From Trebouxia sp. TZW2008 (lineage: Eukaryota > Chlorophyta > Trebouxiophyceae > Trebouxiales > Trebouxiaceae): a stretch of 64,000 nt of DNA. Below the pieces are notes generated by a model. It made no database searches. It was not told the origin of the DNA and saw only the letters and a list, made by a program, of their open reading frames with translations. The DNA lies in NCBI GenBank assembly GCA_002118135.1, contig BDIU01000138.1, positions 62,001 through 126,000 of the forward strand. Direction: 5' to 3'. Both the position numbers and the translations under genes were made by a program. Each line of letters begins with the position of its first letter. Positions within the stretch are counted from its first letter, which is position 1. Shown here one piece after another: positions 17,901 to 27,950 of this stretch.

Positions 17901-20845
17901 CTCCTCAGTCTCCTCTGCAGTGCTGGTGGCAGGCAAATCTGGCATGGCTGAGGGTTGGGGGGGTGGGGGCCGCAGACCCACCAAGCTGTTGAAAGTTGGT
18001 GGGGGACGGGATGCAGCCACCTGTGCATACCCAATTAGCCGTCATGAAACTGATATGACCAACAGCGGCAACAACATCATCATGACTGTAGCAGTGAGCC
18101 AAAGGTCTGGCATGGCTGGGGGTTGCGGGGTTGGGGCTTGCAGACGCACCAAGCTGTTGACAACTGGCGGAGGGAGGGAGGCAGCCACCTGTCAATACAG
18201 CACGCGACGTATCCCACAGTATCAACAACATTTCAACCAAAGTAGCAGCTCTGGAAAGAGATGAACATTCAGAATGATTGCGTTGCTAGCAATACTAAGC
18301 CAGTTTGCAACATTTGGAACAGTGGCACAAGTTTTCATGTCAAGAACGCTTACAATGCTGGAAGGGCACAAATGATCATTGCCTGCACGCAGCCAGTTTG
18401 AGGACCTTGAAACTCGTGAGTCCGCAAAGTTCTTTGCACAGGTCACTAGACGCCTGATATGCTGGCATCAGCATTGACCCAAATGCAGTTGCATTGCCTG
18501 TGGCGCTATCTTTTGTTGGACATAATCAACACATACAAAGATGCTCAGAACAAGCCTGCCCGGCAAGTCAAGACTTGGGCCACACACACCTAGCACATGC
18601 ACGGGACCATACAATAATAACTATTATTGTTTCTATTGATCAACAGGCTTGCACGTGTCATCAAAGTGCTATGCGTAGCACTTTGCTGATTGCAGAATGA
18701 AGTGCAGGTGTTCAGGCCTACCTGGGATGTGACTGGCGAGCTGTAACCACCCCCTGCTGCAAAGCCACAGCTAGCTGCGCTTGAGTCCTGACTGGTGGTC
18801 TGGAACATGGGATGTATATCAGGTGAAGCCATTCCAAAAGGCGCAACAGGAGGCTGAACCCCAGCAGCCAAATTCCTGGCTGCTGCAGCCCTAGCCTCAG
18901 GCGGGGGCGCCCTTTGGGGTACGGGCAGGGGTGCGTGTAGGGGCAAGGGATCTATGCTAGTGGGCAAAGTCCCATTGGCAGCTTGCCTATCAGCGACTAG
19001 TCCTGCTGTTGGTGCTGCTGGTAGCCGGCCTACTACAGGTGGTGCAACACTGCTGGTACCAGCAGCAGCAGGCTGGCGAGTTGATTTTGGCAACTGTCGG
19101 GATGGCATATCAAGACTGGATGGACCGTCTAGTGGCAAGTCATCAAAGGAGTGCGAGTCTAGCAACGCCTGTGTCATGGACTGCCTGCCGCCTGCACCGG
19201 CAAAGGGTGTAGACAGCTCTGGAAAAGCCTCTAGGCTGGAATTGCTGCCTTGACTGTGCCTTTGCAGGTCGGGCCTTCTGCTTGGGATGTCGATGGGCAG
19301 GCCCCAGCCTTCTAGGCTTTGTGGAAAGGCAGCGGACGGCTGTTGAAAGGGAGCTGATGGCTGTTGAAAAGGATCTGAGGCCTGTGGAAAGGCAGCTGAG
19401 CCCTGTGCTGCAGTCTTTGGCAGAGCAGCCTGAGGCAAGGCAGGCTGAGTGATGGCAAGCTCAGGAACTTCTTGCTGCCTGGGTGAGCGTGCCTGAGCTT
19501 GCTGCTGCAGAGAGATTGCGCCAGTTTGCCTGGTCTGCTCGTCTGGTCTTCTTCCAGACAGACTTTTGGGGACAGCAGCAACTGGAGCTGACTTGCGCAG
19601 CCTATCTTGCGACAGCAGGCTGTCTGGGCGCTGGAATGTGTCACTGGCCAAGTTGAGAGAGCGCTGCTGAGGCAGCTGCTGGGGCAGTTGCTGAGGCAGG
19701 TGGCCTTGCCTGCTAGCGGTAGCCTGCTGGAAGGCATGAATGGGGCCTGTATCTATGGCAGATGACTGTGATTGCTGACCATGCTGTAGGCCGGCTGTGA
19801 GCTGAGACATTTGGCCAGTCATTGGCCAGGCAAACGGCTCAGCAGATGCTGTTCCCCTGGACATCTGAGCAGACGAATTTGCTGTGGCATCAGTCCTAGA
19901 GGCAAAAGGAGCCTGTGACTTTTGCAAATGACTTACAGGGGGCTGCATTGTTTGCCTATTTGCGGGTTGCTGATACATCATGTCCATTCCAGACTGGTAA
20001 GGCGCAGACGGAATGGACGCTAGAGAACCTGCCACGGGCTGAGTAAGTGCAGGCCTGCCTGTCGACTGATCCTTTGCAGTGGAAACAGGCTGACTTGGCA
20101 CAGGGGAAGGTGCGTCTGTCTTTCCATGAGCAGCAACCAGAGCTCGCAAGCGCGCTTGTACACTCGGCGACTTCTCCTTCTTCAGCATTTCTTCCAGGTG
20201 TCTCAGCAGAATGTCTGGATCTTCAAGCTGTGACATCTGCTGAGGCTGTGCAAAGGAGGACTGGTTGCTTGGTTGCTGTTGTGAGTGATTTAGATAGTCA
20301 TTCTGGCGACCAAGTTGTGCGGAAGCCTGCTGCTGAAGCTGTGGCTGCTGAGTTGAAGTTGGAAAGCTGTCAGACCAGGCGTTTGGCTCCTGAGCGGGAA
20401 AGCTCGGCAGCAGCCTCGATGGCTGCTCCCTTGCCACTGGCAAGGCGCCAGTCGTAATGACAGGTCCACTAGTTCGCGAGGGGCCAACATCTGAACTCGA
20501 AGGCCGCAAGTCTTCAGGTGGCCAACCGTTATCAAAATTCAGCTCAGTTCCCTCTACAAATGGCTGTGCGTTCTGAGCAACATGACCCGGACCGTTTAAA
20601 TCTGACGGGCCTATGTGACAGACCAGACACGAGGTGAAGTGGCTTGAGTTGTACGAAGTTATCGATGCTGGCCGGCGTCCGAACAGAGCAGAGGGAGCGC
20701 TACCTGCTGCCTGCTCATCAGCCATATCGAATGCCAGATCTTGCAGCTCATTTAGGTATTCGCCGAGGTCCCCTTGCCACGAGTCGAGCAACAAGTCCTG
20801 CTCTGGCACTTCCTCCGTAAACGGATCCGGGAAGTCGTAGTGCAT
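11977..20845 (-). CDS. Large bZIP transcription factor with Gln-rich flanks
   Basis: Ten exons (minus) join in phase: 20845-18722, 18020-17805, 17092-16983, 16453-16348, 16011-15826, 15092-14927, 14404-14248, 13942-13858, 13639-13476, 13063-11977. They encode about 1,466 aa. Exon 1 alone gives 708 residues: an acidic start (MHYDFPDPFTEEVPEQD), then Gln/Ser/Pro-rich, likely disordered sequence. An acidic stretch precedes a bZIP basic region near residues 793-823. It carries a KPKRKR cluster and NKQAQHRYRERKK (Asn809, Arg817, the N-x7-R pattern), followed by leucine-zipper and coiled-coil heptads. Next come about 190 residues (DEAHKVEGADIWD, then a Cys/His-rich CPLGCHCLHC) and a second helical part ending in KMGEVVNKLKANLR. 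The C-terminal 360 residues are very Gln-rich, with a run of about 14 Gln. It is probably a nuclear DNA-binding regulator; target genes are unknown. Confidence 0.8.
12540..12590. repeat. CAG/CTG run encoding polyglutamine
   Basis: This run of CTG/TTG triplets reads on the minus strand as about 14 glutamines in the C-terminal region of the bZIP protein. Length polymorphism is likely. Confidence 0.8.
15605..15725 (-). repeat. Donor-side copy of bZIP exon 5
   Basis: Minus strand reads LTDKVAAMEHKALAQQLHAK, the end of the true exon at 16011-15826 (LTDKVAAMEHKAKALAQQLHAK) minus two codons. A GT donor remains. The copy lies downstream in the gene and is open in frame, so it could be an alternative cassette exon. 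Confidence 0.7.
16085..16190 (-). repeat. Acceptor-side copy of bZIP exon 5, with a stop
   Basis: Minus strand reads QEHNEAS, stop, QAV, then KRKKA, resembling QEHNEALRQAVERKKAE at the start of the exon at 16011. The in-frame TGA shows it is a decayed or decoy copy. It lies upstream of the true exon. Confidence 0.65.
18100..18192 (-). repeat. Acceptor-side copy of bZIP exon 2
   Basis: Minus strand after a CAG acceptor reads VAASLPPPVVNSLVRL, then PQPPAMPDL. This parallels VAASRPPPTFNSLVGL and PQPSAMPDL of the true exon at 18020. It lies just upstream and stays open for about 30 codons. Confidence 0.75.
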
Positions 20846-21251
20846 ATTGCCGGTGCGTTATCGGTCAGCTGCGGAGCAGCGTTGGCAGCAAGCGGTCCCC
20901 GCGCTTAAGGCACGCGCAAATGCACCGTGCACATGGCACCGAAGTGATCATGCTAACCTCTGCAAAACGAGTTGATGTCACCAATGTCACACCATGCGAA
21001 GGGCATTTTATGCTTTGCCCCTCTGTCAATCAGCCCTTCGCCCTTGCCTAAGTCACGACAGGTAACTTACGCTGTCTTCATCCGTGCAGACGCGCTCCGT
21101 AATTGTCTGCCACCGCTACGGAGCGGCGGTCAAGCAGTTGAGAGAGTTCTGGTCAAAGTGCAAAGCAAGGTGTGGCAAACATCTGGCAAATTGTAGATAC
21201 ATCTGTCAACTTCGATTCCGTAGCGACAGTTTCAGATCAATACACAATACA
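20846..21251. other. Divergent intergenic region, bZIP / small hydrophilic protein
   Basis: About 400 bases separate two start codons pointing apart. It is likely to hold both promoters. No specific element was identified. Confidence 0.4.
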
Positions 21252-21731
21252 ATGGTTGAGGGTACTTTTGGCAGCGATGGCGAGTTGAAGAAGACAGGTC
21301 CCTCTGGTGTCAAAACAGCTGAAGGCCTCGGCGGCTCTAACATCCAGGGCGTTGACGACTCAAAGGTCAAGATAGATGCGAATAAAGCAACTCAGGATGA
21401 CCCACCCAAGGAACATATCAACACTGCTGACCAATATCCCCGCGTTGGCACTGACCCAGGCAGTACGTGTACCAGCATGCTGCATGCATCAGGCTGATGT
21501 AAGACACCGCCTTATACAATGCTGTTCGCAATGTGCAGCCAACTCAGTCGCCACAGTAGACGCTCCTGAGTCAGGCCGAACCAACCAAGGCATGGGCAGC
21601 ACGACCACTACTGGTCGAACAGATTACATTGATCAGTCAAGGTCAGCTTCAGCATAGTCATCACTGGCTAAACTATTTTTCAGCATATATGCTGACTGTG
21701 GGTGCTGGCTTGCAGACAAGGAGCAAAGTAA
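21252..21731 (+). CDS. Small hydrophilic protein of unknown function (109 aa)
   Basis: Three exons (21252-21462, 21539-21641, 21716-21731) join in phase and end QSRQGAK. The product starts MVEGTFGSDGELKKTG and is rich in Gly, Thr, Asp, Asn and Lys. It has no hydrophobic segment and few large residues (it includes TADQYPRVGTDPG and GSTTTTGRTDYIDQSR). It looks intrinsically disordered, like many small stress or LEA-type proteins, but I recognise no LEA or dehydrin motif and do not assign a family. Support is the clean exon phasing and ATG context. Confidence 0.6.
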
Positions 21732-22765
21732 GATGGACTGTTGCCGTAAGTCACAGGTGCACTTCTATCTCAAGCCTGTTCCTTTTTGGCAATTAGCTTG
21801 CTGCTTCCTTGCATGTAGCCTGCCTGTCCTTCATATCCAACGGAACTCTGCTGTTGTCTGCAGTTTGCAATCTAATGCCTGCAGTGATGATTGCAGAGGC
21901 ATGCAGGCCGTTTCCTGGCAGCTGACAAGATGTATTGGCATGACCAATCAGTACAGGGTGATGATGCTCTTTGTTGCTGGCTGTTGGACTTTACAACATG
22001 CAGGATACAATATGCTGCAGGATACAAACCTGGCTTTGCTGCCATATCTCTATGTGCAGAACCCTCTTTCAAAGGCATTATACAGAGTGCCTAGGGCCAA
22101 TGCATAACCAAGCCTTGATCTGTGCAACAATCTGTGTGTTTTTAACATTGGGCCCGTGCTGATTTTATTATGGCATCTGCTTGTGGGTGTTGCATCACTG
22201 GCATTTCATGCTATCTGACTTGATCTGTGCCTGTTGTAACCATGGCAAAAGTTGGACCAGTCATTGAGGATCTTCTGCTGTACAATCCTGCGACTTGCAT
22301 CAAATTGATTGTGCAGTGCGCTGCATCTTGGGGCACATCTGTACGGTGCATGCTGTTGTGTCAGGAAACACAAGCGACAAACATATGCTGAGTCGTGAGT
22401 CGCAAGCCACAAGGAGCCTTGGCTGTACACACACTGCAGCAAAATGATGTTGTGAGTCATCAAAACTGTAGTCAAGCACGGTGGCGCTCTGGTCGACCAT
22501 GCTTGGTGTGATATGCTTTTATTCTGCGTGCACCCACAGGGTTCCGCCATCAGGCTGAACAATGGCCAGCAGGAGCAGTCATAAATTTGGCGTTCAAGCC
22601 TTTCACAAGATTTGCATACAGATTTTGCATGCCAGCAAATTCTACATGAACAAGCACACACACTCAACACCGGTGTCAGGGTGCTGCACAATGCAAGCTA
22701 CAGACGAGTCATACCCTTCTGCACTGCATACCATGTCGTTTATGGCACACCAAAACATACAAGCG
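21732..22765. other. Convergent intergenic region
   Basis: This lies between the small hydrophilic gene and the end of ECD. Minus-strand frames of up to about 160 codons occur near 22207-22691, but their composition is Cys/His/Ser-rich and noncoding-like. No family is recognised. It may be UTR. Confidence 0.35.
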
Positions 22766-25700
22766 CTACTCTGTATTTTGTGGCAAGTCAAGCCCCAGCA
22801 GACCAGCAAGGTTGCCTGCAGGACCAGCAAGGCCCTGCTGCGCTGTATATGACTGCAACAAGTTCTGCACCAGGTTCATGTCAAGGTCAAGTGGTTTCAG
22901 GTCATCTCCCTCGCTTTGCTTAGCAGCAGCTGCTTGCTGCTTGGGCTCATCTGCTACATTGCCAGGTATGTCAGCAGGGGATTGCGCACCCATCATGCGG
23001 TCTACTCTGGAGTTTGCCAGTTCATCAGCCAAGGCTTGATCATATGCTTCAGTAAAGCTGACGTCATCATCGTCACTGTCCGTTGCAGTCATGACATCTG
23101 ATGCAGAGTCTGCTGCATCACCTCTGACTGCAGCATAAGCACGATCAACTGAGGGCCGCTGGAGGCCAACACCATTTGCCCCCTGCTGCTCTTTGGCAGT
23201 ATCGCTACCTGCTTGTGAGTGCGGATGCGCCTTACAGTGTGAATGACTGCTTGCAGATCCCGTTTGAGCCTGACTTTGTGCACTGTTGTGTCTCTGAGAG
23301 CTGCCTGGTTGTGAGTCTTGACCTTGAGCACGCAAGCTGTCCTGTTTCTGAGAGTCACCGGCTGAAGCAGACATGCCAGAAGTCCTGACTTCTTCATCGC
23401 TGTCATCATCACCATCATCAGAAGTGAAGCCAAGTGATGAAAGCTCTGAATCTGACTGCTGTTCAGAATTATCACCGCGTTTATCTATGCCGGATCCGAG
23501 AGCTGCTTTGAGCTCTTGATAAAAGGCCGCATCACTGAAGCCAATGTCAGGATCTATACTGCTTGGTACTTCAGCACCCTCATGACCAGATGTTGTGTTC
23601 ACAAACGCCTGCAGCATTAAACTTGGTGGAAGCATCTTTGTCTACCAGGCACTTCTTCAGTACAACCTCTACATGTCAATCACACTTGAGAGATTACCAC
23701 AGCAGCAGCAACAGCGATGCACGGTGCTTATTGAAGACCTACATTTGATAGTCACATCAATACTTGTAAGGCACATGGGCTCTGAAAGCCTACATTCAGC
23801 TTTGCCACCATGTCAGACGGGTCAAATTCAGGTGCTTGGCCTGAGTCATTCAGGCCCCTTGTGGCACGCTTTGCATGCTTTGCAACATTGCTGTCCAGCT
23901 CTTTCTGTCGATGCGCCAGCTCAGCTTCCAAGTCAGCTTGCCCATTGGTCGTCCATGAGTCATCATCCTCAGGTCCATCCTGCACCAACCTGCCTGTGAG
24001 GTTGCAGTTGCACAGTGTTTGAGCACAGTCACAGGCAACATGCGCTGTTGGCCTTGTTCATTAGAAAGTCAATCTTTTGCTGGGACAGTCATCAGCAAGT
24101 TGCTTCCGTCGTGACAGTAGCAAGCCACGCATGGCAGGTGAGCCATGAAATACCAGGCCACAACAATTTGGCCAGTAAGCAGCAAAAACATGTATGCCCT
24201 TCATCCTTGGCACAGGGCACTGCCCTGGCCAAAGTGGCGTGTCATATAAGGAATGTGCAGCTCATGTCGCATTCAGCTCCTGATCACTGCTCTGGAACGA
24301 TGAGCTGCTGCAACAAGGCAGCAATAGCTTCGCACTATTTAGCTGCATCACAGCGCATGTGCAGAGGAGAGCATGTGCACTCAATAGCATGTGCATTCTG
24401 AGAGCATGCACAGACCTAACATAGCTCAGGGTTGGTAAGCCGGTGCAACAGGGCAGCAGTTTGCAGCTCATGCACTGCACTCACTACACCAGCAAGCTGC
24501 ATCAGTGAGCATGCAAGACCTGAGACTGCTATCAGGCAAGCAGTTTGCTGCAAATCGACAGCACAAGCTGCATTACAGAGCATACAGACCTGAAACTGTT
24601 CTGGGTCGATGGGCTGCTGCAACAAGGCAGCAATGAATTCTCAAGTGAAAACATCAGAGAGCATGTGCCTAAAACTGAAGCTGCTCTGAGTTAAGGCACA
24701 AGCGCAACAAGGCAGCAAAGCACTGCGTTGCACAGCAACCATCACAACAGTTTGCTGCAGTATAAAGAATGAAGCAATTGAAATGCTCTAGATTGATGGG
24801 TTGCTACAGTGTTACAGAGCATTCACACCTGGAACTGTTCTGGGTCAATGGGCTGCTGCAAGAGGGCAGCAATAGCTTCAGCCGGGGCAGCTGCCGCATC
24901 TGCGGCGCGTTGATAGGCCTCATTTTGGCCAAACGCCTTGAGCGCCTCAGACAGCAGCTGCTTGTACTGAACAGATCCTGGAATGTTGTCTTTGAAATAG
25001 CCGTTCTTGACCAGGCTGGCCTTGTATGCTGCCCACTGGGGGTTCTTCACAAGGGCAGCTGAACTCAAATCAGCGGTGGCTGACACTTGGCTGGCAGCAG
25101 CAGCGTTAGGTGCAAACTCTGCATATGCAAGCACCCGCCATGAAGTCTTTTGATGTTGTTGACGAGAACCAGCACATTAGAACAGCAGTGACAGAGGGTA
25201 GGCTGGCAATGGCAGCAGCAGCAGCAGCAGCTGCTCCTGCAAACTCTGCATATGCAAGCAGGCACAAACTCTACAAGCAGCCCCATCATTTTTGTGAGGG
25301 TAGTTCGTCAACATGGGTGGTCCAATCAATGTTGTCCAGGCACTGGATTTACAGACGCATTGAGTGCCAGCTACAGCTTAGGGCTTGCTTTTCTTGTTCG
25401 ACACCTCTGACATGCACATGCGTGAGAGACTGCAAGATTTGAAGCTTTTCCCTATCCTTGACTCCATGCAACAAATGCCATGTGCTGATGCAGCAAGGAC
25501 CACAGCAGTGTGGAAACTGACAAACAGCTTGTTGGACTGATGAGGCAGCATTTCCAGCTGCTACCAACATGCAACCTCCTTCAATGATCAGTGCTGCTGA
25601 CCTACCACCTAATTGATCTCAGATTCTGCAGCCCTGTCTAAAGATACTGGGAGATCAGACAGAAGCATGATGCTGCGCAGCTTGCATAGACCATGGCGTG

Positions 25701-27572
25701 AAAGTGCGTTGAGTCTCAAAATGCTGTTCTGTGACTGACCCATCCCTTGAAGGTGTGTGGCGTAATCACTTCAAAATCTCAAACTGCTCTTGAGTGACGG
25801 CCGATGTTGTATGTGTAGATACATTTCTTTCAAAAAATGTTCGTCAAGAAATTGTAATGATGGTGCTTGCCTGGTGGGTGCCTGGCCATGACCATTTCAA
25901 AGCCACAGGTGAGCTTCATGCCCAGCTTGGCTGCCTTGAAGGTGGGGTGGGTTGGGGTCGGCAGTGGGTAGCCCTTTGGGGCCTGAAACTCCTGCTGTGT
26001 TAGCTGGGCATACAGTGCTCTGTTGAAGACAACAATGGTGGTGACAAGGTCCTGCAGGCACAAGGGAGTGTCAGGTGGGAGGGGTTGGCCCCTAGAATCC
26101 TAGAACTGCTGCTGTGTTAGTTGGACAACAGTGCTCAAAACAGCAGTGTTTGTGACAAGGTCCTGAAGACATGGGGAGTATCAAGCAGAAAGGTTCTTGA
26201 CATCAACAACCAAGAGCACTATTGTGACAAGTTTTTGACCGTCGTCGCAAAGTCCTGAAGTCACAAGGGAGTGCTAGGCAGAAGGGGCCTTGGTATCACG
26301 GGATTGTTGCCTAGAACACAGCAGCCATGCACATCAAAGGAAGCTGTTTGTGTAATGGACATGATTAGCCTATTTCAAAGCAGGAATGAGTGCACATACG
26401 CATCAAATGCATGCCTGCTTTTGGAGAGCAGAAAAGGGCTGCGACGGTTTATTAGAGGCCTCTGAAACACGCCTAAGGCATAGAGTTTACGTTTTCCGTT
26501 TTCACATACCTTTTAGCTCACTTTTGTTGCTGCACACAATTGACTCTGTGCCGAAATGCTTGCAGACTAGCAACCTGCTGTGTGCAAACCTGACATTGCA
26601 GTGCGTACCTGTGCAGGAAAGTTGCTCAGCTTGGCAGCAGCCTTCATGTCTTGTACATCTCTGTAGTGAAAAGTCTGCACGGCTGGGGATATCAGCTGCG
26701 GCTGCTGCTGTAACACATGGGCGATTTTGGCGGGAAGCAGGCATCTGGCTCTATGCATGTCTGTCTTGGTCTTCCTGGGGTACCCTTTCAACTTGGCTTT
26801 GATCGCATTCTGAAATCCGCTGTTGGCAGTTGTGTCAATGGTGTCTGAGGACACAATCTGGAATGCCTGCTGCACAGTGGGGGCAGGAGGCACTGTTGGA
26901 ATATGCTTGTTTGGAAGAGGCACAATGTGCACTTGACCAGCTTGAATCCAGATTCTGTTGCTGCTGGTCTCTGCGTTCAACCATCTTGGCAAGCTGTAAG
27001 CTGCTTCTATGAGTAAGAAGTCTCCATCGTTATCCCACACCCTTGCACATACGTTTGGGAACTGCGCTGACACACTTTGTGTTCCTCCTGTTGAGCATAA
27101 AGGCATGATGACGACTGAGCTCGAGTCAGTACATCACGGAGGGGGGGGGGCATTGCATAGACCTAAATTTGCTTACCTTCTGTGTGATCTGGCAAATAAG
27201 CCACACTATCAGCCACTCATCCGCTAAATTGTCGCCAACGCGAGTCACGCCCCACAGGAATGCAGCTGGTTTCAGGGCATGACGCCTAGAAGCATGTGGC
27301 ACAGAATGTTTGCTCCAAGGAACCTTTCGAGTCTCGCTACTTTGTAGATTGAAGGAGTCTTGCTGCCATATGTACTGAGTCAAGTGCACGGCGACAAGTG
27401 AGATGCACTGCAAGCGAAGCTCCTCCAGCTCTTCTGCGCTTTGTCCTGCGCTCGTGACGGGCTTCAGACATCCTGGCGAGCGGGTGTTGTGTTCAAGCAC
27501 AAGCAACTTACTTGTCGACACGTGCAGCTCGTAGCTGACCGCATCCTCGGTCGACTGCTGCTCGGTCTGCAT
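22766..27572 (-). CDS. Ecdysoneless / SGT1 family protein (ECD)
   Basis: Six exons (minus) join in phase: 27572-27177, 27061-26609, 26051-25871, 25118-24829, 23979-23794, 23608-22766, giving about 782 aa. Family landmarks in order: WQQDSFNL, TRVGDNLADEWLIVWLI, ARVWDNDGDFLLIEAAYSLPRWLN, HRARCLLPAKIAHVLQQQP, FNRALYAQLTQQEFQAP, LGMKLTCGFEM, LVKNGYFKDNIPGS, FDPSDMVAKLN. The C-terminal signature is LDMNLVQNLLQSY followed by GPAGNLAGLLGL. ECD proteins are conserved eukaryotic factors linked to pre-mRNA splicing (PRPF8/U5 snRNP stability), cell-cycle control and transcription. The final exon has a long acidic Ser/Asp-rich linker. The intron after 25871 begins with GC (CCAG then GCAAGC), and only that choice keeps the frame. 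The gene is itself rich in exon-edge copies. Confidence 0.9.
24285..24828 (-). repeat. Tandem donor-side copies of ECD exon 4
   Basis: The true exon ends LLQQPIDPEQFQ before a GT donor at 24829. Downstream, related pieces recur on the minus strand near 24800-24775, 24715-24665, 24640-24590, 24470-24425 and 24335-24285. The best (24640-24590) reads LLQQPIDPEQFQ with the donor intact; others are diverged. All lie in the next intron. Confidence 0.7.
25225..25262 (-). repeat. Acceptor-side copy of ECD exon 4
   Basis: The 20 or so bases around the true acceptor at 25118 (GCTTGCATATGCAG, then AGTTTGCA) are repeated exactly here, about 125 bases upstream. An alanine-codon run follows in both. Confidence 0.75.
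26090..26285 (-). repeat. Acceptor-side copies of ECD exon 3
   Basis: Two diverged copies of the sequence around the acceptor and start of the exon at 26051 (DLVTTIVVFNRALYAQLTQQ on the minus strand) lie at about 26170-26095 and 26275-26205. Both keep the GGACTTTG/GACCTTGTCAC core and a nearby AG. Confidence 0.6.
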
Positions 27573-27950
27573 CGCACAACAAAGTCACCACATCTGCCGC
27601 TGCAGGCCCTATTCCCACCAATACAGGCAGCGTCCAAGCAGTGTTGCAACACAATTGTTGAGGCAAGCTTAAGACGCTGAGCCATGTGCCGGGGTGTGAC
27701 ATAAAATTTACTAAGTTTCACATATCTTAGACAGGCGTGGGCATATCACGACAGAGTCAAGCTACAAAGGCCAAGTTGACTAGCCAGCTTTAATGTTTTG
27801 GTGCCTTCCAGTCCGTCTAGCAACAACATGTCTTGCTGCATGCAAATGTGATGCAAAGTCTAATCTACATGCAGTCTCAAGAATACCGTGCGGTGTCTAC
27901 ACAGTGTAGAAAATTACTTTACACAAGTCTTGTTGTCATAACATGATGTG
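27573..27950. other. Intergenic, upstream of ECD
   Basis: About 380 bases between the LRR gene stop and the ECD start, both on the minus strand. It must hold the LRR 3' UTR and the ECD promoter. Nothing specific was recognised. Confidence 0.4.

Noticed and set aside
17905..18240. A 111-codon minus-strand frame spanning both exon 2 copies of the bZIP gene
   Set aside because: It reads the duplicated exons in a shifted frame. The other frame gives phase-correct exons and matching repeats.
22207..22691. Minus-strand frame of about 160 codons downstream of ECD
   Set aside because: Cys/His-rich composition, no motif and no exon partner; likely 3' noncoding.
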